63,014 bases of DNA, taken from Oscillospiraceae bacterium (GTDB taxonomy: Bacteria; Bacillota; Clostridia; Oscillospirales; Acutalibacteraceae). Every line of letters begins with the position of its first letter. Positions within the stretch are counted from its first letter, which is position 1. The stretch lies in NCBI GenBank assembly GCA_015066385.1, contig SVOJ01000017.1, forward strand, positions 1-63,014, written 5' to 3'. Below are positions 34,874 to 42,828 of this stretch, in pieces. The position numbers were made by a program, and so were the translations under genes. The notes beneath the pieces were generated by a model. It searched no databases, was not told where the DNA came from, and was given only the letters and a program-made list of their open reading frames with translations.

Positions 34874-36423
34874 TCTGCCGCCTCCTCTGCTTTTTTCATC
34901 GTAAGCGTGATCGTTCGGTCTGATTCCCCTGTAAAATCTGCACTTATTAAAACCGAAGTAAGATCAACCCCGGGATCCGTAACAAAGATATCCCCTGCAG
35001 ACCGCTCAAGATCAAAAAGTGTATGGTCGTCATATCGAAGTTTTTCGTTTATACGGGTGTAGTACAGCTCAATATCATCATACTGCCCTTGCGTTTGTAT
35101 TTCGGTAATATTGATATCATGCGAAAAAGACAGTTTGATATGCTGCTTCCTCAACGGATTCACAAGATAATATGCCGGCAATTCAATTCCTTCCAGGTAA
35201 TACGTTTGCTCTGTTGCAGGATACGTTATTTCATATCTGACTTCTTTTTCGTCTTCGTATAGTTTTACAGGCGATACACGGTACGGAAGATACTCATTGA
35301 TTGTAATATCATTTATTTCGTCATAGTTGGCAGGCAGGTCTGTAATAACATCCGCAAACTGCTTGTCGACGATGGATTTAATATAATCGGCATAAAATCT
35401 GTTTGTTGCACTGCCGGGATGAAAATCACCGATATTGACCTGATAATTCTTACTGTGTTCACGGGAAGCAAAGTCACTGTACGCCTCAACACTATTATAA
35501 TAGTCAACATACTCACATTGCGCATATAATTCTTCCAACGGGGCATAAAGCTGCTCGAGCATATAATTATCGGGAATTGTAGGCAAGGTCACCACTGCAA
35601 CCGAAAAATCCGCTGTTGCGGCAAAGGCCTCCAGTTTTTCAACAAAATCAGTTTTGTATTTTTCGTAAAAACGACCTTTCAGAATCGGCGGAGCGCTGAT
35701 ATGATTGACAAATTCTCCGCCTGTATACTTATCCGAATACATTGTCTTTGCTACAATACTTTCAATCAACCCATTGTAAACATTCGGAAAAAGTTTTTTC
35801 AACGGCAACAAAAACGGTAATTCCTTGTTCCAGTCAACTGTTTTTCTGGTTCCTATTACAATATCATCAGGATCATTATATACATAACCGAAAATTACCA
35901 GATCCGGATCAAGATCTTCAACCAGTGCATAATCCGTCAGCCATGCCAACTCCTCATAGGCACTTGCTCCGGACATTCCGACACCGTACACATTTACATT
36001 TTTGTTCTCTTTGCGAAAGTCATTTTCAAGAACCCGCCAGAAGATTTCATTGCGGTTCAGACTGTAGTCACCCTGCACAAAAGAATCACCGATCACCACA
36101 ATATTAAACACATCTTCATTTTCAAGCCTTGAATTCAAGCCGAGCAACGGATACACAGACTGCAACTGGGTATCAGTATCAATCGAACCGTACATCTTTC
36201 TTGACATCCCTACAGTTGCAGCTGTTGTGAAAAATATTCCTTCATCGTGCGTACGCTCCGCCTGCAAAAGCTGAATCTTAGGATTCTCCTCGCAGACCGA
36301 TTGATAATGTTCGGGTTTTCTGTTTTTTAGCGTCAGTGTTATTTCTACAGAACAAACAACCAGAAACACAGTCAAAAGAGCGATCGCAAAATTGCGAAGC
36401 GCAACCTTTTTTTCTATATTCAT
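34870..36423 (-). CDS. Membrane-anchored SGNH hydrolase-like protein
   Basis: 517 residues. One N-terminal membrane helix (FAIALLTVFLVVCSVEITLTL) is followed by an extracytoplasmic SGNH domain: block I VVIGDSFVQGDY (Ser), GVGMSGASAYE, an Asn in FGYVYNDPDD and the Asp/His pair in DFHPGSATNRF. A beta-rich domain covers the last 130 residues. SGNH enzymes are esterases or O-acyltransferases; relatives modify surface polysaccharides. As first gene of the run SGNH-carbamoyltransferase-SxtJ/DUF5989, it suggests modification of an envelope or exported glycan, which is inference. The ATG at 36423 has only a weak ribosome binding site. Confidence 0.8.
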   Translation of the reverse strand: MNIEKKVALRNFAIALLTVFLVVCSVEITLTLKNRKPEHYQSVCEENPKIQLLQAERTHDEGIFFTTAATVGMSRKMYGSIDTDTQLQSVYPLLGLNSRLENEDVFNIVVIGDSFVQGDYSLNRNEIFWRVLENDFRKENKNVNVYGVGMSGASAYEELAWLTDYALVEDLDPDLVIFGYVYNDPDDIVIGTRKTVDWNKELPFLLPLKKLFPNVYNGLIESIVAKTMYSDKYTGGEFVNHISAPPILKGRFYEKYKTDFVEKLEAFAATADFSVAVVTLPTIPDNYMLEQLYAPLEELYAQCEYVDYYNSVEAYSDFASREHSKNYQVNIGDFHPGSATNRFYADYIKSIVDKQFADVITDLPANYDEINDITINEYLPYRVSPVKLYEDEKEVRYEITYPATEQTYYLEGIELPAYYLVNPLRKQHIKLSFSHDINITEIQTQGQYDDIELYYTRINEKLRYDDHTLFDLERSAGDIFVTDPGVDLTSVLISADFTGESDRTITLTMKKAEEAAE

Positions 36424-36455
36424 TCGCCATGCACCGTCTTTTACATTTTTATTTT

Positions 36456-36484
36456 ATTGTAGCATAAAATAAAAATAATTGCAA
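36456..36484 (-). promoter_or_regulatory. Promoter of the SGNH-carbamoyltransferase operon
   Basis: On the minus strand TTGCAA (36479-36484) and TACAAT (36456-36461) are 17 bases apart, 33 bases before the SGNH start. Confidence 0.7.
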
Positions 36485-36508
36485 GCAGAGGCACTTCTCG
36501 TACATGCA

Positions 36509-36540
36509 AACATCCCCACCGATTTTCGATGGGGATGTTT
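36509..36540. terminator. CCCCATCG-family hairpin, copy b
   Basis: A long stem AACATCCCCACCGA/TCGATGGGGATGTT with one mismatch and a TTT-rich loop. It lies 65 bases after the FAD oxidoreductase stop, with TTTGC beyond it on the minus strand. Confidence 0.75.
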
Positions 36541-36604
36541 ATTATAATGGACTCTTTTGATTGCAGCCTGTGTGGTTATTCACAAAGTGTACCTGTCAAT
36601 TGTT

Positions 36605-38293
36605 TTAACTTATTTCAAAATCAAACAGGTTGCAGGTTTCGCAGCCGTATGTTGAAAGAGGAATAAAGTGTACTTCTTTTACATTCCAATCAACCTTATG
36701 CTTTACAAAGCGTTGGTGGTTATTATCAATTATGATCGATTGGATTTTTCCGTCTTCCGAGACACCTTCCACCCGATATTCTTTAATAAGTGTTTCGGGT
36801 AACTTTACCACCTTTTCTTCAAGGGGATAATTGCAAGGCATATTTTTATATTTTCTGTTAAGGTTACTGTCAAAAACAAGGCGTATTTCAGATACCTTTT
36901 CTTGTTTTGCGAAAGTGTAGGTAATCTTATCTCCTGCATGCCCCTTCCAACAGTTTTCATCGGCACGATCCACGCCGTTTCTTATAACCTCGCAATTACA
37001 TAGCGCTTTTTCAGAAAGCTCAGATACCGTTCTTTTGTGCCACGGAATATAGCAATCGTCATCCAGCAGTGCATTCTGAAGCTTTGTGATATCAATTTTT
37101 CGTATATCGCGCGCACTCTTAACGGCTTGTGCTACTGCTGTTCCCAGAGCCTGCCCGAGAATTGCGCAGGTAGCCATCACTCTTGAAGAGCTTAATGCCG
37201 CATGGGTCACGCTGATGTTTCTGCCCGCAAAAACAAGATTTTTAATATTTTTAGAGATCATCGCGCGAAGCGGCAGTCCCCACGGCTGCGGTGCAGGATG
37301 ATAGATCGTGGGATGCCCGTCTTTATAAAGAAACCCCGCGGGAAAATGATCGTCCATGCTCCAGCCGGCATAGGCAACAATATCGTCAAATCTGCCTTCC
37401 GATTCAACGTCGTTCTGTGTTACGGTATATTCCCCTGCATAACGGCGACTTTCTCTTTTTCCGGGCAAAAAGCCGATCCACTCAAGCTCCCAATTCTCAA
37501 CACCGTGATCGCCGTGATTTTTCATATGATCCCAGACGCCGTAGCAGATTTTCAGAAGTTCATCACGGCAACGGTCGGTATCGTGGATGCAATCCCATTC
37601 TCCGCCAAGTTCTATCCACCAAAAGTTATTGTTCAGGTCGTGGTCCTTGTAAGGAAGATCGTCATCGGTTTCAAATTTATATGCCCATTCGGGCGGTATA
37701 TAATCAACCTTATGATCGGTTTCGCGAATCTGAAACAAGCAGCTCATACCCATTGTCTTTTTGTCGGCAATGTCGGGCGGTATTCTTTCGTTGAACTCTG
37801 ATTTTGCCTCTCTGCCGTAACGGTATGCGGCACCTGAAAGGGGTGCCAGAATACTGTCGCCCGAGCAATCTGCAAAATATTTTGCCTTTATCACGTGAAA
37901 GGTTTCGGCATTTGATTGCCACGCCTTGATGCTTTCGATTGTCTGTCCGTTCATGGTTGCATCAAAACAGCTTGTGTTAAGCAACAGGGTCAGATTCGCT
38001 TCAGCCTTTGCCTTTTCATACAAAACGCTGTCCCAAAGAGGAAATTTCAGGGCTTTGTTCTGATAAAAGTTTTCGAGCATAAACTCTTCAATGATACCGG
38101 TTTCGCGGTTGTTTTCACCGTGTGAACCGCAAACCCACATTCGGATTTCGCTTGATGCGTTTCCGCCCAAAACAGGCCTGTCATGCACCAGAACGGTTTT
38201 TATTCCGTGACGCGCAGCAGCAACAGCGCAGCAAAGCCCCGCAAGACCGCCACCCACTACACACAGATCTGTTTGATAGTTTATTGTACGCAT
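36605..38293 (-). CDS. FAD-dependent oxidoreductase
   Basis: 562 residues. The FAD-binding Rossmann motif at the start (DLCVVGGGLAGLCCAVAAARHGIKTVLVHDR in part) is followed by VLGGNASSEIRMWVCGSHG, typical of the FAD_oxidored (PF12831) family. NLVFAGRNISVTHAALSSSRVMATCAILGQALGTA is the C-terminal FAD loop. A beta-sandwich of about 120 residues at the end (EIRLVFDSNLNRKY) resembles a discoidin-type carbohydrate module. Homologues lie in polysaccharide-use loci and are sometimes called xanthan lyase-like. The substrate is unknown. No signal peptide is seen. GAGGGG precedes the ATG. Confidence 0.85.
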   Translation of the reverse strand: MRTINYQTDLCVVGGGLAGLCCAVAAARHGIKTVLVHDRPVLGGNASSEIRMWVCGSHGENNRETGIIEEFMLENFYQNKALKFPLWDSVLYEKAKAEANLTLLLNTSCFDATMNGQTIESIKAWQSNAETFHVIKAKYFADCSGDSILAPLSGAAYRYGREAKSEFNERIPPDIADKKTMGMSCLFQIRETDHKVDYIPPEWAYKFETDDDLPYKDHDLNNNFWWIELGGEWDCIHDTDRCRDELLKICYGVWDHMKNHGDHGVENWELEWIGFLPGKRESRRYAGEYTVTQNDVESEGRFDDIVAYAGWSMDDHFPAGFLYKDGHPTIYHPAPQPWGLPLRAMISKNIKNLVFAGRNISVTHAALSSSRVMATCAILGQALGTAVAQAVKSARDIRKIDITKLQNALLDDDCYIPWHKRTVSELSEKALCNCEVIRNGVDRADENCWKGHAGDKITYTFAKQEKVSEIRLVFDSNLNRKYKNMPCNYPLEEKVVKLPETLIKEYRVEGVSEDGKIQSIIIDNNHQRFVKHKVDWNVKEVHFIPLSTYGCETCNLFDFEIS

Positions 38294-38373
38294 TTTCCGT
38301 CATCCCCTCTTTGTCCGCATCTGCTTCTCCTTTTAAATACTTCTTTACTATCTCCGATCAATTTACATTTTAA

Positions 38374-38402
38374 AGTTTAGCATATTTTACATAATAATTC
38401 AA
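38374..38402 (-). promoter_or_regulatory. Promoter of the FAD oxidoreductase gene
   Basis: On the minus strand TTGAAT (38397-38402) and TAAACT (38374-38379) are 17 bases apart. Confidence 0.6.
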
Positions 38403-38419
38403 TATTGATCTGCGGCAAA

Positions 38420-38465
38420 ACAAAAAGCCCATATCACCGAATTAGCGATACAGGCTCCTTTTTAA
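38420..38465 (-). terminator. Imperfect terminator after the 38.6-kb gene
   Basis: On the minus strand AGCCTGTATCGC pairs imperfectly with GGTGATATGGGCT and is followed by TTTTTG. It is the only interval in this island with a different terminator type. Confidence 0.5.
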
Positions 38466-38579
38466 TGTTTATTTTTGCTCTTTTATAAGCAATCGGAGTT
38501 CTTGATATGACCGGGTTTAAACCGATTTTCTCTTAGCCTTTGATTGCAGTCTGTGCTGTGGTACGCAAAAGAAAAAAAA

Positions 38580-39221
38580 TCACTTCCAAATCATGTAGTC
38601 AAACTCTATAGGGTACAAATCACCCTCGCCTATAATTTCTCTGATCGCATTTTGGAATTTGATATATCGCTCAGGAAAATCACAGATTTCAGGTTGTACA
38701 TCTCCTGCTTGACCTTCATTACCCCAGGACTGACAAAAGAATTCGGCATTTTTCAGATTTTCTTTGCGTTTGTCCGTGCCCGCACTTTTCTTATATCGGC
38801 TCCACACTTCGTTAAGCATAACAGAATCCAAAGGACAATGGCAATAGCGAAAATTTTCTCGAAATTCGGGTGCACAATAACAAATACTATATGTATGTTT
38901 AACCGCTATGTTTATTAGTTTTTGTGCGTTCCCAAAACTAAAAACATCCTCTGCGACAGGTGGCCTGTTGCTGTTTATTGCATTGCAAAGGTTGTTTGCC
39001 GTTTTAATAAAACTTACATCGTGGTCACTTTGCGAAGAAAATTTATTATTTATTATACAATCTATATATTCGCGCAAATATTTTTTTGCATTTTCAACAT
39101 TTCCGATCCAGTCTTTCTTCCCCTTGAATGCACGCTGCAAAACAGCATCGTGCAGTGAACCGCTATAAATAAAATCGAATATTTTGTCGGAAAGGACATC
39201 CCGGTTGTAAACATATTTCAT
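38580..39221 (-). CDS. Uncharacterised protein, cysteine-rich centre
   Basis: 213 residues from ATG 39221 (MKYVYNRDVLSDKIFDF), with GAGGTGG upstream. It is mostly helical and soluble. The middle reads FSFGNAQKLINIAVKHTYSICYC, then CHCPLDSVMLNEVW, and the end FQNAIREI with YPIEFDYMIW. I associate this order (FGNAQK, then PLDS, then FQ and W near the end) with an unnamed family scattered in bacterial genomes, often in accessory regions. I cannot give a function. It is AT-rich compared with the housekeeping genes and stands alone, which fits acquired DNA. Confidence 0.65.
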   Translation of the reverse strand: MKYVYNRDVLSDKIFDFIYSGSLHDAVLQRAFKGKKDWIGNVENAKKYLREYIDCIINNKFSSQSDHDVSFIKTANNLCNAINSNRPPVAEDVFSFGNAQKLINIAVKHTYSICYCAPEFRENFRYCHCPLDSVMLNEVWSRYKKSAGTDKRKENLKNAEFFCQSWGNEGQAGDVQPEICDFPERYIKFQNAIREIIGEGDLYPIEFDYMIWK

Positions 39222-39290
39222 TTCGCCACCTCTTACTTTTGATAAATACATTATATCACAGTCTTAAAAGAAATACAAATACCGACAAAA

Positions 39291-39318
39291 ATCCCCATCG
39301 GGCAACCGATGGGAAGTT
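39291..39318. terminator. CCCCATCG-family hairpin, copy c
   Basis: CCCATCGG (39294-39301) pairs with CCGATGGG (39306-39313) around CAAC. On the minus strand it is followed by GATTTTTGTC, but it lies 5' of the 38.6-kb gene and 24 bases after the stop of the 39.3-kb gene, whose terminator it should be. Confidence 0.75.
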
Positions 39319-39341
39319 TGCACAACTCTTAAAAAGAGAAA

Positions 39342-39776
39342 TTACATATAAAAATCAAAAAGTTCCTCATAGATTTCCCGCGTTTGCGCTTCGTCACTCC
39401 AAGACAACGGATCATCTGCATAACAAAGGACATGAAACGGATCTGTCGATTGCAGTTCATCAGGGAGTGTTTGCCACAAGGAATAACATTTTCGACCGAA
39501 TTCTTCAAGTGAAAAGATGTTTGCTTGGTATGCTGTTTTCAGATTCTCAAGCAAACACATACCGAAGGTGTCAACAGAAAATTCTTTGCATTCATACATC
39601 CAATACCGATGTAAAACATCAAAGGTTGCATCACTGTCGGAAGAACAACTTTCCAGCTCCAACAAAATATCACTTTCGGGCTGTACAAGAAACATAGAAT
39701 CCAATGTTTTGTTGTAATTTTCCGCCACTGAAAAGCCGAATATCCACAACAATGCCTTGCAAATCAACAGTTCCAT
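39342..39776 (-). CDS. Uncharacterised acidic protein
   Basis: 144 residues starting MELLICKALLWIFGFS. It is helical and acidic, ending with LQSTDPFHVLCYADDPLSWSDEAQTREIYEELFDFY. The N-terminal 15 residues are hydrophobic but lack a clear cleavage site. I do not recognise the family. Size and acidity are in the range of immunity or antitoxin proteins, but no toxin lies beside it. AAGGTG precedes the ATG. The GDSL gene upstream on the same strand ends 19 bases before its start, so the two may form a unit ending at hairpin c. Confidence 0.6.
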   Translation of the reverse strand: MELLICKALLWIFGFSVAENYNKTLDSMFLVQPESDILLELESCSSDSDATFDVLHRYWMYECKEFSVDTFGMCLLENLKTAYQANIFSLEEFGRKCYSLWQTLPDELQSTDPFHVLCYADDPLSWSDEAQTREIYEELFDFYM

Positions 39777-39795
39777 ACCGCACCTTCTTGATCGT

Positions 39796-40554
39796 TTATT
39801 GATATTTTATATCCGTTCCGATGAATGCGACATTGTTGAAATCAGACGGATTGGTGCGGATGATATAGTCAATATAGGAATCAATCAGTTTTGCCGTAAA
39901 AATATACCCCATCGGGTTCATGTGGCCGTGCAGGAAATATTTTTTTCTGAATTCTTCATCATACACGGGGCCGTAGGCATACAGGTCTATGACATAAGAA
40001 TTGTCAAAATGCTTTGCAAGGGCATACAAGGCGTCCCGCATGCCTTCGGCTTTCGATTGATCCCGCCACACCGTATCTTGCGGCATGGTGACAAAAAAGA
40101 ATTTGGCATCGGGGCTGATTTGCTTGTATCTTCTTACAATTTCCGCATAATAACTGATAAAAGGTCTTTCGTCCGCAAAGTCGGTTGCGCAAATATCCTG
40201 CTCGTCGCCGATTTTCATGTTTGCATTGCAGATGTCATTCACACCCAAGGCAATCACATACGCCTGACAGGCTTTGTCCTTATTCCACAAATCCTGTTCG
40301 TCTGCAAAACTGTCAAGATACCATTTTGCGGTCATGCCGCCGCGGGAAAAATTGTAGGCAGTCAGCCCGTTGCTGCGGGCAATATACTGTCCCCATGAGT
40401 ATTCATACAAATCATGATACCCGCGGTTGCCGTTTGCATCCACCGTTTCAAACTCGCCGGAAGAAAGGCTGTCTCCGATAAAAGCTATTTTTCTGAAAAC
40501 GGCAGTATTGCTGTAGAGGCCTGCCAAAGTATCCAACGGTTTTTCACTGCACAT
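39796..40554 (-). CDS. Cytoplasmic GDSL/SGNH hydrolase
   Basis: 252 residues without a signal peptide. Block I is IAFIGDSLSSGEF (Ser), block II has FSRGGMTAKWY (Gly), block III has ALGVNDIC (Asn), and the catalytic Asp/His lie near HGHMNPMGY. Family members are esterases, lipases or deacetylases of sugars and lipids. The nearby GH39-like hydrolase and FAD oxidoreductase suggest a deacetylase for a plant or host glycan, an inference only. The ATG at 40554 has AGGAGGG 8 bases upstream. Confidence 0.85.
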   Translation of the reverse strand: MCSEKPLDTLAGLYSNTAVFRKIAFIGDSLSSGEFETVDANGNRGYHDLYEYSWGQYIARSNGLTAYNFSRGGMTAKWYLDSFADEQDLWNKDKACQAYVIALGVNDICNANMKIGDEQDICATDFADERPFISYYAEIVRRYKQISPDAKFFFVTMPQDTVWRDQSKAEGMRDALYALAKHFDNSYVIDLYAYGPVYDEEFRKKYFLHGHMNPMGYIFTAKLIDSYIDYIIRTNPSDFNNVAFIGTDIKYQ

Positions 40555-40624
40555 AAGAATCCCTCCTGCACTCTTTTTTATTATTATACTTCTTTAAAAA
40601 ATCAAATGCAATAAAAATCCATTA

Positions 40625-40653
40625 TTGCTTTTCGGAATTTGCAAGTGTATAAT
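40625..40653 (+). promoter_or_regulatory. Promoter of the GH39-like gene
   Basis: TTGCTT (40625-40630), 17 bases, TATAAT (40648-40653). The chosen ATG is 35 bases on, so the frame opening at 40625 cannot be the start. Confidence 0.75.
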
Positions 40654-40687
40654 TGAATTGATTTATCTGTCATTCGGAGGCGGTTTT

Positions 40688-42055
40688 ATGGCAAAAAAAA
40701 TAGTTATTGCGGGTGCGGCGATTCTTGCAGTGGGGCTTATTGTGTTGCTGTTTGTCTTCACCCCCACAACCATACAGGTTGATTTTGATACCGTTGTGGA
40801 TGCAATGCGCCCCGTTCACAACATCGGCAGAATGCCCGATTATGAACTGAACAGCGAAATGAACCGTTATTTCACCGAAGCCAACATGACTTCGTGCAGA
40901 ACGCATGATATCAATGTGACCGATATCTACAAAATTTTCCCCGATTTTTCAAAAGATGTCAACGACGAAAACTCCTACAACTTTGAAGAAAGCGACAAGG
41001 TGCTTGCCGCCATCATCGATGCGGGGATGGAGCCGTTTTTCCGTTTCGGCATCAGTTGGAGCGATCCCGAAATTTCCCGCAAACATCTGCAACCCCCTGA
41101 AGACTTTAACAAATGGGCACAGATCTGCGAGCACATCATTCTGCATTACAATGAAGGCTGGGCAAACGGATTCAATTATGACATTCAGTATTGGGAAATC
41201 TACAATGAACCGGACTGTCAGCCGGAAGCCGCTGAAAACAACTTCTGGCAGGGTACACCCGAAGAATTCTACCGCCTTTATGATGTGACGGCAAAATACC
41301 TGAAAGCAAAATTCCCGGAGCTTAAAATCGGCGGTTACGGCTCGTGCGGCTTTTATGCACTGACCAAAACCAACGCGGTCAATACGGGTTCAAGTCCGCG
41401 AAATCAGTATTTTATTGAATTCTTTGAGGATTTTCTTGCTTACATCACAGAGCACAACACCCCGATGGATTTCTTTTCCTGGCACAGTTACACCACGACC
41501 GAAAAGAATGCCCAATACATCGACTACGTAGACGAGATGCTTGAAAAGGCAGGCTACAGCGACACGGAAATCATCGTTGACGAGTGGAATTACAATCCCA
41601 CGGAAAACGACAAAATCGACCGCCGTTACGGTGCAAATCAGACCTCAATGCTGATTATGTTCCAGAACGCAGGCCTTGACATGGCACATTACTACTGTGC
41701 AAACTACTGGCCCGAATCCGTGCACGCAGGTATGTTCGTAAAAGACGGCATCCCCTCCTCCGCTTACTACGGTTTCCGGGCATTCGGTCAGATGTATGCC
41801 CTCGGCAATCAGGCGGCAATCACAAACAAGAGCCTCCCGGAAAACCTGTATGCAGTCGCCGCAACGGGGGAAGACGGTCAGGCGCTGCTTATTTCCAATG
41901 TTTCCGAGAAAAAGGATCGCAAACTCAAAATTGATGCAGGTGAATATACAGTGGCCAAATGTATGACCGTGAACGAAAATTGCGAATGGGTCGAAACACC
42001 GATGCCCGACAAAATCGAAAGCGGACAAATGCTGTATATCACGTTTAAGAAATAA
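40688..42055 (+). CDS. Membrane-anchored GH39-like glycoside hydrolase
   Basis: 455 residues from ATG 40688, with GGAGG upstream. An N-terminal membrane helix (KKIVIAGAAILAVGLIVLLFVF) anchors a TIM-barrel hydrolase outside the cell. The likely acid/base is the Glu in YWEIYNEPDC and the nucleophile the Glu in EIIVDEWNYNP, the clan GH-A arrangement seen in GH39 beta-xylosidases and similar enzymes. A small beta domain covers the last 70 residues. The substrate is not determined. A downstream gene of unknown function begins 13 bases later and is probably co-transcribed. Confidence 0.8.
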   Translation: MAKKIVIAGAAILAVGLIVLLFVFTPTTIQVDFDTVVDAMRPVHNIGRMPDYELNSEMNRYFTEANMTSCRTHDINVTDIYKIFPDFSKDVNDENSYNFEESDKVLAAIIDAGMEPFFRFGISWSDPEISRKHLQPPEDFNKWAQICEHIILHYNEGWANGFNYDIQYWEIYNEPDCQPEAAENNFWQGTPEEFYRLYDVTAKYLKAKFPELKIGGYGSCGFYALTKTNAVNTGSSPRNQYFIEFFEDFLAYITEHNTPMDFFSWHSYTTTEKNAQYIDYVDEMLEKAGYSDTEIIVDEWNYNPTENDKIDRRYGANQTSMLIMFQNAGLDMAHYYCANYWPESVHAGMFVKDGIPSSAYYGFRAFGQMYALGNQAAITNKSLPENLYAVAATGEDGQALLISNVSEKKDRKLKIDAGEYTVAKCMTVNENCEWVETPMPDKIESGQMLYITFKK

Positions 42056-42071
42056 TTGGGGATGTGTCGTG

Positions 42072-42671
42072 ATGATTGCAGAATTAGAATATTGGTTCTC
42101 TAAAAGTTCAGAAGGTTTGTTGCATCCGGAATACAAAAAGAGATTGGATGCATTGTATGATTGTGAACTGAATCAGGAACTGATCGACTACTTATGTGAC
42201 AAAGCAACCTCTAAAAAGCATTGGTGCGAAGTAAGATTTGAACATTTGAAAATATTGCTCCTCAATAAAAGCGCATACGATTATGACCTGAAACAGTTTT
42301 ATTTTGACGCCTTAAATAGATTCCGTCGGTTGTGGCTGAAAATGTTTTACATAAGAGGTTATGCACTTTATGCAACCGAAAAAGAACTTTGCCCTGTTAT
42401 GAAAAAATTGCAGCAGCAATTAGAAAAGAATCACGATTACATAGATTACGAGCATATTTTATCCGTTGCAGGCTTACCGTATCTCGCAAACAAATACGGT
42501 TATCGCTGTATTCTTGACACACTCGAAACAGCAAAAAATGAGTATCAAAAAATTGACCCGCTTTTAAGAGGTTATTTTACACTGAACGAAAACCTAAAAC
42601 AAATAAATTTAATCAGCAACGAAGAAGTGCTGAAACGTTCAAATGAGTTTTTCCTGAAACACAAAACATAA
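42072..42671 (+). CDS. Uncharacterised helical protein
   Basis: 199 residues starting MIAELEYWFSKSSEGLLHPEY; an ATG one codon earlier (42069) is equally possible. The protein is helical and basic, with DYLCDKATSKKHWCEVRFEHLKILL, and repeated tyrosine-rich helices (FYIRGYALYATEKEL). No membrane segments or signal are visible and I know no family. Only GGGGATGTG precedes the start, a weak site, so translation may depend on the upstream GH39-like gene 13 bases away. A degenerate CCCCATCG hairpin follows. Confidence 0.6.
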   Translation: MIAELEYWFSKSSEGLLHPEYKKRLDALYDCELNQELIDYLCDKATSKKHWCEVRFEHLKILLLNKSAYDYDLKQFYFDALNRFRRLWLKMFYIRGYALYATEKELCPVMKKLQQQLEKNHDYIDYEHILSVAGLPYLANKYGYRCILDTLETAKNEYQKIDPLLRGYFTLNENLKQINLISNEEVLKRSNEFFLKHKT

Positions 42672-42689
42672 TATACCACAATACACAAA

Positions 42690-42733
42690 CATCCCCATCG
42701 GTTTACACAAGTCCGCTTCAGGGATTGTTATAT
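42690..42733 (+). terminator. CCCCATCG-family hairpin, copy d (degenerate)
   Basis: The left arm AACATCCCCATCGGTTTAC is intact, but the expected right arm is replaced; only CAGGGATTGTT (about 42720-42730) can pair with part of it. It looks like a family member damaged by a change on the right side, 20 bases after the upstream stop. Confidence 0.5.
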
Positions 42734-42763
42734 ATATCACGCTGATTATCACTGATTAAATAT

Positions 42764-42792
42764 TTGACTTGGTATTACATTTATGATATAAT
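42764..42792 (+). promoter_or_regulatory. Promoter of the E2-like acyltransferase gene
   Basis: TTGACT (42764-42769), 17 bases, TATAAT (42787-42792), 36 bases before the ATG at 42829. Confidence 0.8.
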
Positions 42793-42828
42793 TATTTTTC
42801 GAATAAGAAAAAAAGAGAGTCAAATCAA

